Part shown: positions 18,398 to 27,952 of the stretch, in pieces
Layout: the number at the start of each line of letters is the position of its first letter
Numbering within the stretch: the first letter of the stretch is position 1
NCBI GenBank assembly: GCA_016929595.1
Contig: JAFGIN010000162.1
Span: forward strand, 1 to 63,275
From: Chitinispirillaceae bacterium
GTDB taxonomy: Bacteria; Fibrobacterota; Chitinivibrionia; Chitinivibrionales; Chitinispirillaceae
Direction of reading: 5' to 3'
Length of the DNA: 63,275 nt
The notes under the pieces: model-generated
What the model saw: only the letters and a program-made list of their open reading frames with translations
Database searches by the model: none
What the model was told of the DNA's origin: nothing
Position numbers and translations under genes: made by a program

Positions 18398-19825
18398 TTA
18401 TTTATTCATTTCTTCGAGAAGTGGAAAAATATTACCAAATAGTAGGCAAATATCACCTGTCAAAATTGAGAACTTCGGATTGTGGACCAATTGGTTAAGG
18501 GAGGTAACTGACAATAATCCTTCTTTTTTTCCGAGTTCAGTCATTGCACCATGAAGAACCTTTAATTTTTCTTTATCAGTTGCGTTTTTAGTTAAGTGAT
18601 TAGTAATCTCTCTTAAAATATCGACCAGATTCTTATCTCTACCATTAGGAGCAGATAATTTAGGTCCCCCAGTATTAGTATGATCAGTACAATAGGCCTT
18701 ACATGAGATCTCAAACATACTTCTTAAAAGAAAACTAAATGCATGAGGACAATCGATAATACTTATTTTAATGATTTCATTTTGCAATAGCTTCAACTTT
18801 TCCCTGTTGTTACCTTTTGGTGTAAACATCCTTAATTTCCGTTTAATAAATTTTGGGTCATCAGCAGAAACAGCTTTCGTCTTTTTAGGTACAACTGTAG
18901 CTGAATTACATGTTGGAGTAGTGTGCGTATTCACTGTAATACCTGCCATTGCTAAAGTTCCAGATGTTGGAACATTACTGGTACCTGATGGGAGTAATGT
19001 TAAGGACTGAGTTGTCGGATTCGAAATATTTGTAGATGTAGTAATCGGGGAAACACCATACCGAATTCCAAAAAACTTATTTTTATCCCTTATCGTTTTA
19101 AAATCTAGAGTTTCTAATCCAATGTCAAAAAGCATTTGATCTAAAATGTCTTTATTTTTTTTAGGGTAAGAATTGACCAACTCGATTACTGATTCGGCGC
19201 CTACATGCATATACAATTTAGACAATGCCTCATTCAACACTGTTAAATGGTAATCACCGCTCCATCTACTAACCTGTTCCTGGTTCAAATTTTTTCCGGA
19301 CTTAAACCATTTTTCAAGTAAGTCTAAACCCGGTTCCGAATGCTCTTTCTTGTCTCTATTAAAGCGAGCTGTAGCTACAGCATTCCAATCATCCCTACCG
19401 GCCCTTTCACCTTTCGCATGTGTTAATGCTATTATTCGATCAATATCGTTTTGTTGAGAAGGCTTATAGATGATACATGGAACCGATTGATTGGTTGACT
19501 TCCATTCATCTGGAATAAGTTTTATTTTATCTAAAATCGAGCTGTGTATTTCAACATTTTTAATATAACCGAGAATAATTTTTAAAACAGCCACCCTTCT
19601 ATTACCCTCTTTTACGATTAACTTTTCGCCATCATCTAAGATGAGTATGTTTTCAGTAGCATGATATCCATCTTTTAAAAGACTTTCAAATAATCCCCAA
19701 AACCGATTAGGGCTAATTGAGATCATCGAATTCACTGCAAAAGTCTCGTTTCGCTGGTGGATTGTTCTATAGTTATCCAAATCAAGGCACAATGATTTTA
19801 CCTCTATATTTTTATGAGATGGCAT
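18398..19825 (-). CDS. ParB/Srx-like N-terminal domain protein paired with methylase
   Basis: A 475-residue protein. Residues ~5-150 resemble the ParB/Srx nuclease-like fold: IEVKSLCLDLDNYR near the start, LLKDGYHATENILILDDGEKLIVKEGNRRVAVLKIIL in the middle, and ALTHAKGERAGRDDW. The GNRRVA segment is the counterpart of the GxRRx motif of ParB box II. A Thr/Ser/Pro-rich linker (about 265-320) leads to a C-terminal domain of ~150 residues with conserved-looking helices (ISCKAYCTDH, LVDILREITNHL). ParB-fold proteins bind or cut DNA using CTP or ATP. Adjacent to a DNA methylase it may be the effector half of a modification-based defence pair (inference). Aagg precedes the ATG at a suitable spacing. 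Confidence 0.75.
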   Translation of the reverse strand: MPSHKNIEVKSLCLDLDNYRTIHQRNETFAVNSMISISPNRFWGLFESLLKDGYHATENILILDDGEKLIVKEGNRRVAVLKIILGYIKNVEIHSSILDKIKLIPDEWKSTNQSVPCIIYKPSQQNDIDRIIALTHAKGERAGRDDWNAVATARFNRDKKEHSEPGLDLLEKWFKSGKNLNQEQVSRWSGDYHLTVLNEALSKLYMHVGAESVIELVNSYPKKNKDILDQMLFDIGLETLDFKTIRDKNKFFGIRYGVSPITTSTNISNPTTQSLTLLPSGTSNVPTSGTLAMAGITVNTHTTPTCNSATVVPKKTKAVSADDPKFIKRKLRMFTPKGNNREKLKLLQNEIIKISIIDCPHAFSFLLRSMFEISCKAYCTDHTNTGGPKLSAPNGRDKNLVDILREITNHLTKNATDKEKLKVLHGAMTELGKKEGLLSVTSLNQLVHNPKFSILTGDICLLFGNIFPLLEEMNK

Positions 19826-19965
19826 AGGTGTAGCCTTTTTTAATTGTGTAACAAAATTGTTAATATTACAAATTAATATTAAATAAGAGTCAAATACAAT
19901 CTTTCAAAATAAAAACCTCTTCGAAGGTATTACCCGCAATTCGATAGTAGGAGATCCCTCTAACC

Positions 19966-19978
19966 AGAGCGGGGAGAT
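19966..19978. repeat. 13-bp direct repeat, right copy (possible island boundary)
   Basis: This is an exact second copy of agagcggggagat (see 14399-14411), about 5.6 kb away in the same orientation and just outside the ParB/methylase genes. It is a candidate scar of island insertion; chance similarity cannot be excluded. Confidence 0.35.
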
Positions 19979-20414
19979 CTGCCTGATTTGAGCCGTTTCC
20001 GGCGGTCGGGTAATTTTTAGTGGTGTTATCTGCCATGGTTCGACTTCGGTTTAAAACGGAGGTCCGCTTTTCTATTTAATCCGTCTCGTTTAAGATGTTA
20101 AAAAACGATTTCAAAACCAGTGTTCTAAGTAGATTTAAGAAAACAGGACCCCAATTTTGCAATTTTTTTTAATTGTTTTGTACATATAGTAGCAATAGCA
20201 TTATTACATATCAACATTTTTTGCGATGGTTGCAAATCGAAAAAACCTTTAAAAATTATAATTTAAAATGACTTAGCAATTTACTTGCAAACGTTGCAGG
20301 AATTAAGCTCTCTTTTATATACGCCTTGGGCTCGAACCAGTGGCAATCTTTCCCCCAGCAGAACCATATATTCTCTTTTTAAAACAGTTATAGCTTTTGG
20401 CATAGGATAATTTT

Positions 20415-20442
20415 CTCCCCCCTGCAGGAACGCAGGGAGGAG
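20415..20442 (-). terminator. GC-rich hairpin after the InlB-repeat gene
   Basis: ctccccCCTGC (20415-20425) pairs with GCAGGgaggag (20432-20442) around a 6-nt loop. It lies 31 nt beyond the minus-strand stop codon at 20474. It is followed on that strand by aaaatt rather than a U-tract, so it may stabilise the transcript rather than terminate it strongly. Confidence 0.45.
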
Positions 20443-20473
20443 TGTTAAAAAAAGTTCAATCTGTAGAGAAATA

Positions 20474-22915
20474 TTAACGCATGCTGTATGCCGATGCAGT
20501 CATGGGGATACGTGGAAGAACCTGTGATGCAATTGTCAGCTCGACCCAGAGATTGTCGTTCTCCAAAACGATAGCTGTAAGATCATCAGATGTGATACCT
20601 TCACCCATGCGTGTGACTAAATACCCTTTGTCTACTACGATACCATTGCCTGAAGCAGCTTCAAAACGTTCGGTATATAAAAGTACTCCGGCAGTATCAG
20701 AGTTAAAGAGTCTGACGATAACATCAACTGTATCAGGACCTGCGTTTCCAAGTGGAGTACCTGCATCATCAAATGCTTCTGCAGAAATCGCAATTTTCCT
20801 GTTGTTCGGTACTGTCTGATTGTTAAGAATAAAGACTGCACGTATCGATTTATCAGAATCAAAAGTAATGTTAACCGGATTTGTATCTCCTGTCAGATCA
20901 CCTTCCCAGTGGTCAAATAACCAGCCTGATTCGGCTGTTGCGCTGAGTGTAACGATTGTATCTTCCTTGAAAGTACCGGATGATGGGGTTATTGAACCTT
21001 TGCCGGCAACAGTAGTAGAAAATGTAAACATTTGGGGAATGTATTCAACAAAACTGGCGGTGATGTTCTTATCGGTGTCCATAACGATACTTAAGGGATT
21101 CTGATTACCAGAAGCGTCCCCACTCCAGTGGTCGAAAACATATCCTTCGTCAGCGGTTGCAGTTACTGTCACAGTGGAACCTTCAGGGAGGATTTCGGAT
21201 TCAGGTGATACGGTGCCGTTAGGTCCTGCAGTTGCAGTAAGTGTATGAAAACGTTGAACAAAATGGGCCACTACTGCAACTGGAGCATTCATGGTAACGG
21301 TAACAGGGTTTTCTGAGCCGGTGATATCTCCGGTCCAGTGACTGAAATGCCATCCGGTCTCGGCAGTTGCTGTTACTTCGACGGTGGTTCCTTCAGGATA
21401 TGTACCCGATGCAGGAGAAACACTGCCATTGCCTTCAACAGATGATGTAAGGGCATGTATTATCTGAGTGAAGTGTGCAACGACATATTTATCAGCATCC
21501 ATGTTAAGTATGGCAGGGTTTGCAGTTCCTGTAAGATCGCCACTCCAATTACTGAATTGCCATCCGGCAGCAGGAGTTGCAGTTAAAGTACACGGTGAAT
21601 TTTCAGCAAAAGTGCCAAAGGCTGGAGCAATTGTTCCGCTACCATTGGTATCTGTAGTGAGGGAATGAGTGATTTGAACAAAGTGAGCAACAATAGTTTT
21701 ATTTGTACTCATCGTAACAATTATCGGATTTGCAGCGCCTGTAACATCGCCAGACCAGTTGCTGAATATCCAGCCACTTTGTGGTGTTGCTGTGATTTCA
21801 ACTTCTGTTCCGGATAGGAAATTACCAGTATCTGGTGATGCTGTGCCGTTTCCATCAACTGATACAGAGAGATTGTAAGTGGGGATCTCTTCAAAATGTG
21901 CGACAATAGTTTTGTTTTCATCTATAGTGAGTGTAACGGGATTTGTCGAACCTGAAACATCGCCGCTCCAGTGGCTGAATGCCCATCCTGATGAAGGAGT
22001 TGCTGTTAGTGTGACTGCGGTTCCGGAAATGAATGTGCCACTATCAGGAGAAACAGATCCGTTACCTTCAGTTGAAGTTGAAAGAGTATAAGAAGGAAGC
22101 GCCTCGAATGTAGCGGCAACGTTTTTTGCGGAATCCATAGTAATCGATGCCGGGTTTGATGTTGAAACCAGGTCACCGCTCCAACCTGTGAATATCCAGC
22201 CATCCGAAGGTGTGGCGGTAAGTGATACTGTGGATCCTGCTGTAAATAAACCACCCGGCGGATTTACCGAACCATTTCCGTTTACAGATATGGTTAAGGG
22301 ATATTCGGTTGGGGCTGCATTCCACCAGCGTGTTGCAGAAAAACGGGTATACATATTCCAGGAAGCTGCATGAGCATAACCAAAGCTTCCGGTTGGATGA
22401 GAAGCATCGTTGATTTCGCCTCTGAGTGTTCCATCAATGTAAAATTTGAAATTTGATCCTGCCATTTCGACACGAAGAGTAAAAGAGGTGTTCATTGAAA
22501 ATGGTGATGCGACTGAGATTCCATCATCTGCATTGATGGTGTTTTCACAGAATTTGATATAATTATCCCACTGATTACCTGGTTTTACAGCTATGAAGTA
22601 ATAAGAGGTTGAAGAGGTCCATCGAAGGATGATACCACCGTTTCCACCATTCCATTGATCCGCAGTTATATCAACCTCTATTGCGCCATCAGCAGTTGCC
22701 GCATAATTACTGGTAAGAAAACCGGTTGCCATTGCTCCGTTTTGTGGAGTAGCATATCCATTCGTTTCACTCCATGTCCTGGTACCTTGACTGGTCCATC
22801 CGTTAAGTGAACCATCAGTATGTGTATCAGTAAAATCAGGCGTTTGAGAAAAAATAGTTGAGAACGCAAACAGTAGTGCAAATATTGTCAAAATTAGCAA
22901 ATTACATTTTTTCAT
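20474..22915 (-). CDS. Secreted protein with seven divergent InlB B-type repeats
   Basis: An 813-residue protein. Signal peptide ~1-23 (MKKCNLLILTIFALLFAFST). Residues ~26-200 form a concanavalin-like/LamG or GH-associated jelly-roll domain (GGIILRW, YFIAVKPG, FKFYIDGTLRGEI). From ~205 to ~692 there are seven ~70-residue repeats with the pattern GNGSVSP..GTF..GT.V.LTATP..GW.FSHWSGD..G..NP..L.MD.NK.I.AHF. The C-terminal ~120 residues (ISAEAFDDAG ... NLWVELTIASQVLPRIPMTASAY) form a module shared with the next upstream gene product. Aaggaag precedes the ATG. It is last in a minus-strand set with the small paralogue and the C25 protease. It is probably a cell-surface adhesin or substrate-binding protein. 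Confidence 0.9.
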   Translation of the reverse strand: MKKCNLLILTIFALLFAFSTIFSQTPDFTDTHTDGSLNGWTSQGTRTWSETNGYATPQNGAMATGFLTSNYAATADGAIEVDITADQWNGGNGGIILRWTSSTSYYFIAVKPGNQWDNYIKFCENTINADDGISVASPFSMNTSFTLRVEMAGSNFKFYIDGTLRGEINDASHPTGSFGYAHAASWNMYTRFSATRWWNAAPTEYPLTISVNGNGSVNPPGGLFTAGSTVSLTATPSDGWIFTGWSGDLVSTSNPASITMDSAKNVAATFEALPSYTLSTSTEGNGSVSPDSGTFISGTAVTLTATPSSGWAFSHWSGDVSGSTNPVTLTIDENKTIVAHFEEIPTYNLSVSVDGNGTASPDTGNFLSGTEVEITATPQSGWIFSNWSGDVTGAANPIIVTMSTNKTIVAHFVQITHSLTTDTNGSGTIAPAFGTFAENSPCTLTATPAAGWQFSNWSGDLTGTANPAILNMDADKYVVAHFTQIIHALTSSVEGNGSVSPASGTYPEGTTVEVTATAETGWHFSHWTGDITGSENPVTVTMNAPVAVVAHFVQRFHTLTATAGPNGTVSPESEILPEGSTVTVTATADEGYVFDHWSGDASGNQNPLSIVMDTDKNITASFVEYIPQMFTFSTTVAGKGSITPSSGTFKEDTIVTLSATAESGWLFDHWEGDLTGDTNPVNITFDSDKSIRAVFILNNQTVPNNRKIAISAEAFDDAGTPLGNAGPDTVDVIVRLFNSDTAGVLLYTERFEAASGNGIVVDKGYLVTRMGEGITSDDLTAIVLENDNLWVELTIASQVLPRIPMTASAYSMR

Positions 22916-22978
22916 ACATATCTTCCTTTATCAATAAATAAATGTTAGAAATTTTAATTGTAAGTATGACATAATCAG

Positions 22979-23407
22979 TTATGGTTTAAGATCAGTTACT
23001 TTTGATAGAGACCATGGTGCCGCAGATAGTGGCGTTCTGGTCAGAACATCTCCATCAATAGTAATTTCAACCCACAGATTCCCGTGATCTCTTACAGCGT
23101 TAAAAAGCTGGTCATCATTACGGGTGCTGCCAAGATTAACGGAAAACCGGCCATGATTGACAGTTATTCCCTGCCCGTATGAAACGAGAAAGTCTTCAGT
23201 ATAACAGGCATTTCCTCCGGTTAATTGGTCAAAGAGGCTTACATGGACATCAAGCGTAACTGGTTCAAAAGTTCCAATGTGTACATCGTTGGTGTCAAGA
23301 AGAGTGCCTTGTAAATGGATATGCCGGTTGTTTTGAGCCGGTACTGCATAATGCAGCGTCAGCATGAGCCAGACTGCAATAAAAGACATTTGGATAATTT
23401 TATTCAT
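22979..23407 (-). CDS. Small secreted protein sharing the InlB-repeat protein's C-terminal module
   Basis: The ATG at 23407 has AAAGGA 6 nt upstream, so it is preferred over the in-frame ATG at 23422. The product is ~142 residues: signal peptide (MNKIIQMSFIAVWLMLTLHYAVPA), then one domain with the pattern LQGTLLDTND ... DLFVSYGQG-like ... NLWVEITIDGDVLTRTPLSAAPWSL. This matches the last ~120 residues of the neighbouring 813-residue protein (NLWVELTIASQVLPRIPMTASAYSM). The domain type, ending in 'L.R.PL.A.PYS', recurs at the ends of large surface proteins and may be a stalk or attachment module. It is a stand-alone copy 63 nt upstream of its larger paralogue. Function is unknown. Confidence 0.8.
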   Translation of the reverse strand: MNKIIQMSFIAVWLMLTLHYAVPAQNNRHIHLQGTLLDTNDVHIGTFEPVTLDVHVSLFDQLTGGNACYTEDFLVSYGQGITVNHGRFSVNLGSTRNDDQLFNAVRDHGNLWVEITIDGDVLTRTPLSAAPWSLSKVTDLKP

Positions 23408-23452
23408 ATATGTTCCTTTCATCAGATATCTTGAATAATTTCAAGGCCAGTT

Positions 23453-26400
23453 TTATTTAAGTATCAAAGTAAATCTGTTTCCGGTCGCTTTTCCGTTTGA
23501 TGCACTTCCAATGAGTACATTGTGAAGAGTGAGATTTTCCTGTTTAACACTTTCTGCAGCTGATGGCCCGACAACGAGAATCTTTGATACAAGCGGTCTA
23601 CCTTGAAAAACAGTTATCTCAACAGGTAGTACAACCGGTGATGGTACATTTGTTCCATTATGCAGTATGGAAAAGGTACTTGTAAATGTACCGGCGGAAA
23701 GCCCCTGTGCATCTATTTCGATGTAAAGATTTGTATCATTACTGCCTGTAATGATCCCGCTTGATGGGGTGACAGTCAGCCATGACGCCGCAGTTGGCCC
23801 CTGGATGGAAAAGGTGAGATTCTGATCGCCTGCATTTGTAATTAGCAAAGAATCCAGGACTGTAGTATTGCTTCGTACATTCATGGAAACGGATGATGGA
23901 TTGATTGCAAATGTTGCGGGAGAGAATGCTGAACCGGTAAGGTTTATATTTAGAACCGGATTGTCTTCTGCATTGCTTGAAATGACAGCTGTCGAACTGA
24001 ACGACCCTGAATGATCAGGCAAAAAATGTACAGGTATGGATACTTGCCCATGGGAAGGAACCGTAAATGGTAGTACAGGTCCGGCATAGGTAAAAACACC
24101 ATTCGTGCTGAAACTATTAACAGTTGTAAGCTCGGTTCCGGTATTTTCCAGAATGAGATGGCCAGTTGTATCTGTACCGATTAAATGTCCTCCGTAATTA
24201 AGTGTCGTCGGAGTTACGGACAATCGTCTGATTCCATCGACCACAAGCATGCATGGTACTGTTACCGGTGCAGTGGGAGCATTGTGGGTAAATAAAAGAG
24301 AGTCCAGATATGTACCCGGATCCATTTCTGTTGAATTGAAAATTACCCCGATTGTATCAGATTCTCCTGGAGCGACAGAACCTTCCGCTTTAGTCATCTG
24401 GAACCATGAAGGATAACTGCGGAATGTAATGGCGAGCGAATTTTTTATATATGTAGTATTGTACTGCACAAGGAGTCCGTCATTGCGTGTACTGTTTTGA
24501 ATACCAGTGCTTGCACTATTGAGTGTACCTGAAACAGAGAGGAATTTAATGTCAATTTTACCATCACGCCAGAGGACAATCTGGAATGTGTATCTTCCAG
24601 AACCACTAAGTTGACCAATATTCTGAAACTGAACTATAGTGTAGTTATAAAAGTTCTGATAGTACACATTGCCACTCGTACCTGTTGAAAGATCATCAAA
24701 GAAGCCGGCAATCAGATTTGCAGGCATACTTGTACCGGGTAAAGTATAATTTGAACACTGAGATGTACCACTGCCAAAAGTAACATATCCATTGGTGCTG
24801 ACGTACATTGTAGAGTATGACGTGCCATAAAATGGAAATGCAAAGCCGATTGGAGCGGAAGTATAACAATCGTCACAGTTTGATAAGCCAGACAGTAACG
24901 TTCCTGTAGAGGTAATATCTGTCCAGGTGAAAACAGGGCCGCCCGGCTCATCAGAATCGATCCAGGTGTACCCGAAGAGATCGGGACCGCCCTGGTTGTC
25001 GGTTACTTCATGGCCGACCCGGGTATCTATACTGCCTTTTGGAATCTCGACAAAGTGGCTGTTATCGTAGGATTGTGATGGCAAACTGGACAGCCTGTCA
25101 GCAACTTCGGCTCCTGAAATTGAATAATCCAGAATTGCATTTCCACTGTTACGGATAACAATGTTTTGTGTGTCAATATCTCCTGCAGCGAGGTCAGCCC
25201 GAAGTGATAAGGGTGAGATCGAGATCACAGGGATATCTATTGTAAAATTGATTGTTCTATCCGGAGGTGTTGTTGAGTTTACAGTTGCAGAGCGGTATGA
25301 GCCGGCCTGAGCGAAAAGCGAATAAGTACCAGGATGGAGATGACTAATGGCATAGTGCCCCTCAGAGGTGGTAGTCACCGATCCTGTTGATGGGCCGGAA
25401 TAAAATACCTGTGCTGATGTACCCCCTGCAACGGTTCCGGAAATAGTGCTGAGATTGTGAATAGAAAACTGGGGCGTAACACCCGATGGATTACCATCAG
25501 TATCGGATACTCTGACCAGGCAGAGATCAGATTCCACTGAAGGAGCGGCAAATGTATACGTGTTAGTGTTTGTTATTGATGGAGCAACTGTAGTATAGGA
25601 TGTACCATTATTGCTGCTGAATTCAATTCGAACATTTGGAATTGTTCCAAGACTCTGCCACTGAACAGTTATATCTTCACCAATATCGTATAACGTACTT
25701 CTGGCGGGTGATGTTGGAAAAATGGCATCGCCAGGAGGAAGGACACTGATTGCCTGTTGCAATGGCCGATAGTTGTGTGCAGTAATTGTAAGTGTCGCAG
25801 TACCAACAGACATCGCTGGTGGATTTAAGTTGATAGTGCCATTTCCATTAACCAGATGACATGTGCCAATAACAGAACCTTCGAACAGAAGTGTTGCAAC
25901 ACCATCAAGACAGTTTGCGCCACTGATTGTATATGATGACTGGCCAATAAATAGTGTCGATGGTGCTGATACTGAAATATTTGCAGGTTGAGCTGTCCAG
26001 ATATGCATTGACGGGTCTCCAAAAAAATGGAAAAGCTCGTAAGAATATTGCTCATAATTAAAAGGAGCTGTACCTCCATTCCAGGTTTCAGACATTCTCA
26101 GTTTGCCCTGGTTCAATACTAATCCCATCTGGTAAACAGGTTCATGTGGTGTGACAACCGGAGAACTGTTATGAGGAAATAATGGTATCAGACCGGGAGC
26201 TGGCCATATAGCATCAATCAAGCCCTCTGCAAACCCATCATTCTGACCTGAATAACTGATCTCTGTTGCACCGATTACACCAACTGCTCCACCAGTAGGA
26301 TGACGAAGAAATACTTCAGAGAAACAGGGTGAGGAGTAATCAAATGTACCTGTGAGACAGTTTATGGAAAGTACAACAGGTAATTTGTTACCATTAGTTA

Positions 26401-27946
26401 AACTGTTTATGTTCGATGTCGTATAATAGGGATCACCCCATAATAAAACATCACCGTGGTCGCGGTGCGAGACAAGGAAGCGTCCTGCATTGATAGATGC
26501 AGAGATTCCTGCAGCATCTCCATCCCAGGCATAGTTTGGTTTCTGCAAATATGATGGAATAGCTTCACCTGAACTATATCTACCATTATTCCAGTATCTT
26601 GGTGAGACAGATGATCCTGTAACAAATTCTCTGTCGATGCCATATCCCTGCTCGTTAATCAGATATTGCTCGATCTCCCAGGATGTTTGTGCGAAACGTC
26701 GTTCGGCATACCCATTGCCAGCATGCTGAAAATATGCAGCACATAGTCCGTTTTGATAAAAAGAGGCGTCGGATACCGGATTTCGTTCGTAATTAACAAT
26801 TTTTTGAATCACTGTCATAGCCTCACTGGCTGATGACACAGAAATTCTTCCTATAGCTATATCCGGAGTAAAATCGGAACTGCCATCCATGCAGGCATAG
26901 TAGAGATCGGTGACGTGGGAAGAGACGCTGCGGGCAGGAACATCAGGATGATCACCGATAATAGCACAGAATTCAAGAGGTGGGTTACTTACATTGTACC
27001 TGTTATGAATTGAGTCGTTTACGGAAGTAGAGGTCCATGCGCTCTGTGAGATGATGGATACTGTGTAACCCATCCGGCTTTTCCAGAGGGCAAGTGTATC
27101 TGCAGCAGTTTTGTAGGTCGGGGTTGTAATGATTAGATATCCACCGCGAAGTTGCGCCAGAGATGGAGCTTCCGTTGCAGTGTTTTTTTCAGAATAAGCA
27201 GACAGGGAATTCCCGGCAATATTTGATAAAAGTGCAGAGTGATTATCGGTAAATTTACCTGAGAGCTTTAACGGCTTGTTATCAGGAAGAAATTCAATTT
27301 TGAAATTGAGCCGTGAGAAAACGGTAACAGTTTTTTGTACCGGATTATATTGTACCGGGCAAACTTGTATTCTGGCAAGTGCTTTCCCCCGGTACTTTTG
27401 AATATTCCTGATTATTACAGGTGCCTGAGGATAATTTGAATTACTGTGATAAGTAAGTGAGTCGATCTCAAATGATGGTTCTGGTGCCCCAACATAATCT
27501 GCAGCGGGTTTTAGAGCAGGAAAAATAGTATAGCCAGATAATTTAATCGTTTCTGTATCCAGAAGTTTTATCACTGGTTTCATTCCATCGGGAACTGCAA
27601 TTGTGTACCATCGTGATGGCAGTGCTGGTTTACCTGGTTCTCCAAGCATACCGAAAGCATCGACTTTGAAAAACTGATAAGTATCACTGTTAACCATTTT
27701 TTCACTCTGAAGTGCACCCGGGAATGAATAATCGATTTGAACACCATTCAAACCATCGTCAAAAAGCTTCATTATTGGTTTTGGCAGTTCGTCCCGGTCT
27801 GAATCAGGTGAGATCAATGTTGGTGATTGTCCCGAGGTAAATGGTATCCATTTATCCTGAGAAAAAGAGGTCGTAAAAAACAGCAGTAAAACAGGAATGG
27901 CTGCTTGATACAACTGTGAATACAGTGTATGATGTGTTTTTATCAT
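23453..27946 (-). CDS. Gingipain-like C25 cysteine peptidase, multidomain surface protein
   Basis: The ATG at 27946 is used (AGGAG 7 nt upstream; the ATG at 27952 is too close to it). Numbering below is from 27952. A signal peptide and ~250-residue propeptide with Ig strands (FKVDAFGMLGEPGKPALPSR) come first. The peptidase C25 domain spans ~265-650, with catalytic His499 in SHRDHGD and Cys532 in INCLTG. It is followed by Ig domains, a carboxypeptidase-regulatory-like domain (~860), a nidogen-like beta domain (~1020-1150: APIGFAFPFYGTSYS, VSTNGYVTFGSG) and repeats of ASPM/SPD-2/Hydin and BACON type (~1200-1480). The end, GNRFTLILK, carries no standard sorting domain. Family members are secreted proteases cleaving after Arg or Lys; specificity here is unknown. 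Divergently transcribed from the alpha-2-macroglobulin gene. Confidence 0.9.
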   Translation of the reverse strand: MIKTHHTLYSQLYQAAIPVLLLFFTTSFSQDKWIPFTSGQSPTLISPDSDRDELPKPIMKLFDDGLNGVQIDYSFPGALQSEKMVNSDTYQFFKVDAFGMLGEPGKPALPSRWYTIAVPDGMKPVIKLLDTETIKLSGYTIFPALKPAADYVGAPEPSFEIDSLTYHSNSNYPQAPVIIRNIQKYRGKALARIQVCPVQYNPVQKTVTVFSRLNFKIEFLPDNKPLKLSGKFTDNHSALLSNIAGNSLSAYSEKNTATEAPSLAQLRGGYLIITTPTYKTAADTLALWKSRMGYTVSIISQSAWTSTSVNDSIHNRYNVSNPPLEFCAIIGDHPDVPARSVSSHVTDLYYACMDGSSDFTPDIAIGRISVSSASEAMTVIQKIVNYERNPVSDASFYQNGLCAAYFQHAGNGYAERRFAQTSWEIEQYLINEQGYGIDREFVTGSSVSPRYWNNGRYSSGEAIPSYLQKPNYAWDGDAAGISASINAGRFLVSHRDHGDVLLWGDPYYTTSNINSLTNGNKLPVVLSINCLTGTFDYSSPCFSEVFLRHPTGGAVGVIGATEISYSGQNDGFAEGLIDAIWPAPGLIPLFPHNSSPVVTPHEPVYQMGLVLNQGKLRMSETWNGGTAPFNYEQYSYELFHFFGDPSMHIWTAQPANISVSAPSTLFIGQSSYTISGANCLDGVATLLFEGSVIGTCHLVNGNGTINLNPPAMSVGTATLTITAHNYRPLQQAISVLPPGDAIFPTSPARSTLYDIGEDITVQWQSLGTIPNVRIEFSSNNGTSYTTVAPSITNTNTYTFAAPSVESDLCLVRVSDTDGNPSGVTPQFSIHNLSTISGTVAGGTSAQVFYSGPSTGSVTTTSEGHYAISHLHPGTYSLFAQAGSYRSATVNSTTPPDRTINFTIDIPVISISPLSLRADLAAGDIDTQNIVIRNSGNAILDYSISGAEVADRLSSLPSQSYDNSHFVEIPKGSIDTRVGHEVTDNQGGPDLFGYTWIDSDEPGGPVFTWTDITSTGTLLSGLSNCDDCYTSAPIGFAFPFYGTSYSTMYVSTNGYVTFGSGTSQCSNYTLPGTSMPANLIAGFFDDLSTGTSGNVYYQNFYNYTIVQFQNIGQLSGSGRYTFQIVLWRDGKIDIKFLSVSGTLNSASTGIQNSTRNDGLLVQYNTTYIKNSLAITFRSYPSWFQMTKAEGSVAPGESDTIGVIFNSTEMDPGTYLDSLLFTHNAPTAPVTVPCMLVVDGIRRLSVTPTTLNYGGHLIGTDTTGHLILENTGTELTTVNSFSTNGVFTYAGPVLPFTVPSHGQVSIPVHFLPDHSGSFSSTAVISSNAEDNPVLNINLTGSAFSPATFAINPSSVSMNVRSNTTVLDSLLITNAGDQNLTFSIQGPTAASWLTVTPSSGIITGSNDTNLYIEIDAQGLSAGTFTSTFSILHNGTNVPSPVVLPVEITVFQGRPLVSKILVVGPSAAESVKQENLTLHNVLIGSASNGKATGNRFTLILK

Positions 27947-27952
27947 ACGCAT

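Larger units (their letters stand above)
19826..20473. other. Right edge of the accessory island; repeats, no clear gene
   Basis: Next to the ParB-like gene, ttaatattacaaattaatattaa (about 19859-19881) is a symmetric AT-rich site that could be an autoregulatory operator. The 13-mer agagcggggagat lies at 19966-19978. A hairpin aaaacgga-ggt-ccgctttt lies at about 20053-20071. A 40-codon minus-strand frame (20281-20403) has no ribosome site and no recognised family. A GC-rich hairpin at 20415-20442 follows the stop of the InlB-repeat gene. Confidence 0.45.

Noticed and set aside
20320-20345. tRNA-like T-loop (ttcgag / ctcgaacc)
   Set aside because: The flanking bases do not form a five-pair T-stem, and no acceptor or anticodon arm can be drawn. 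The same holds for attcgaacc near 47111-47119.
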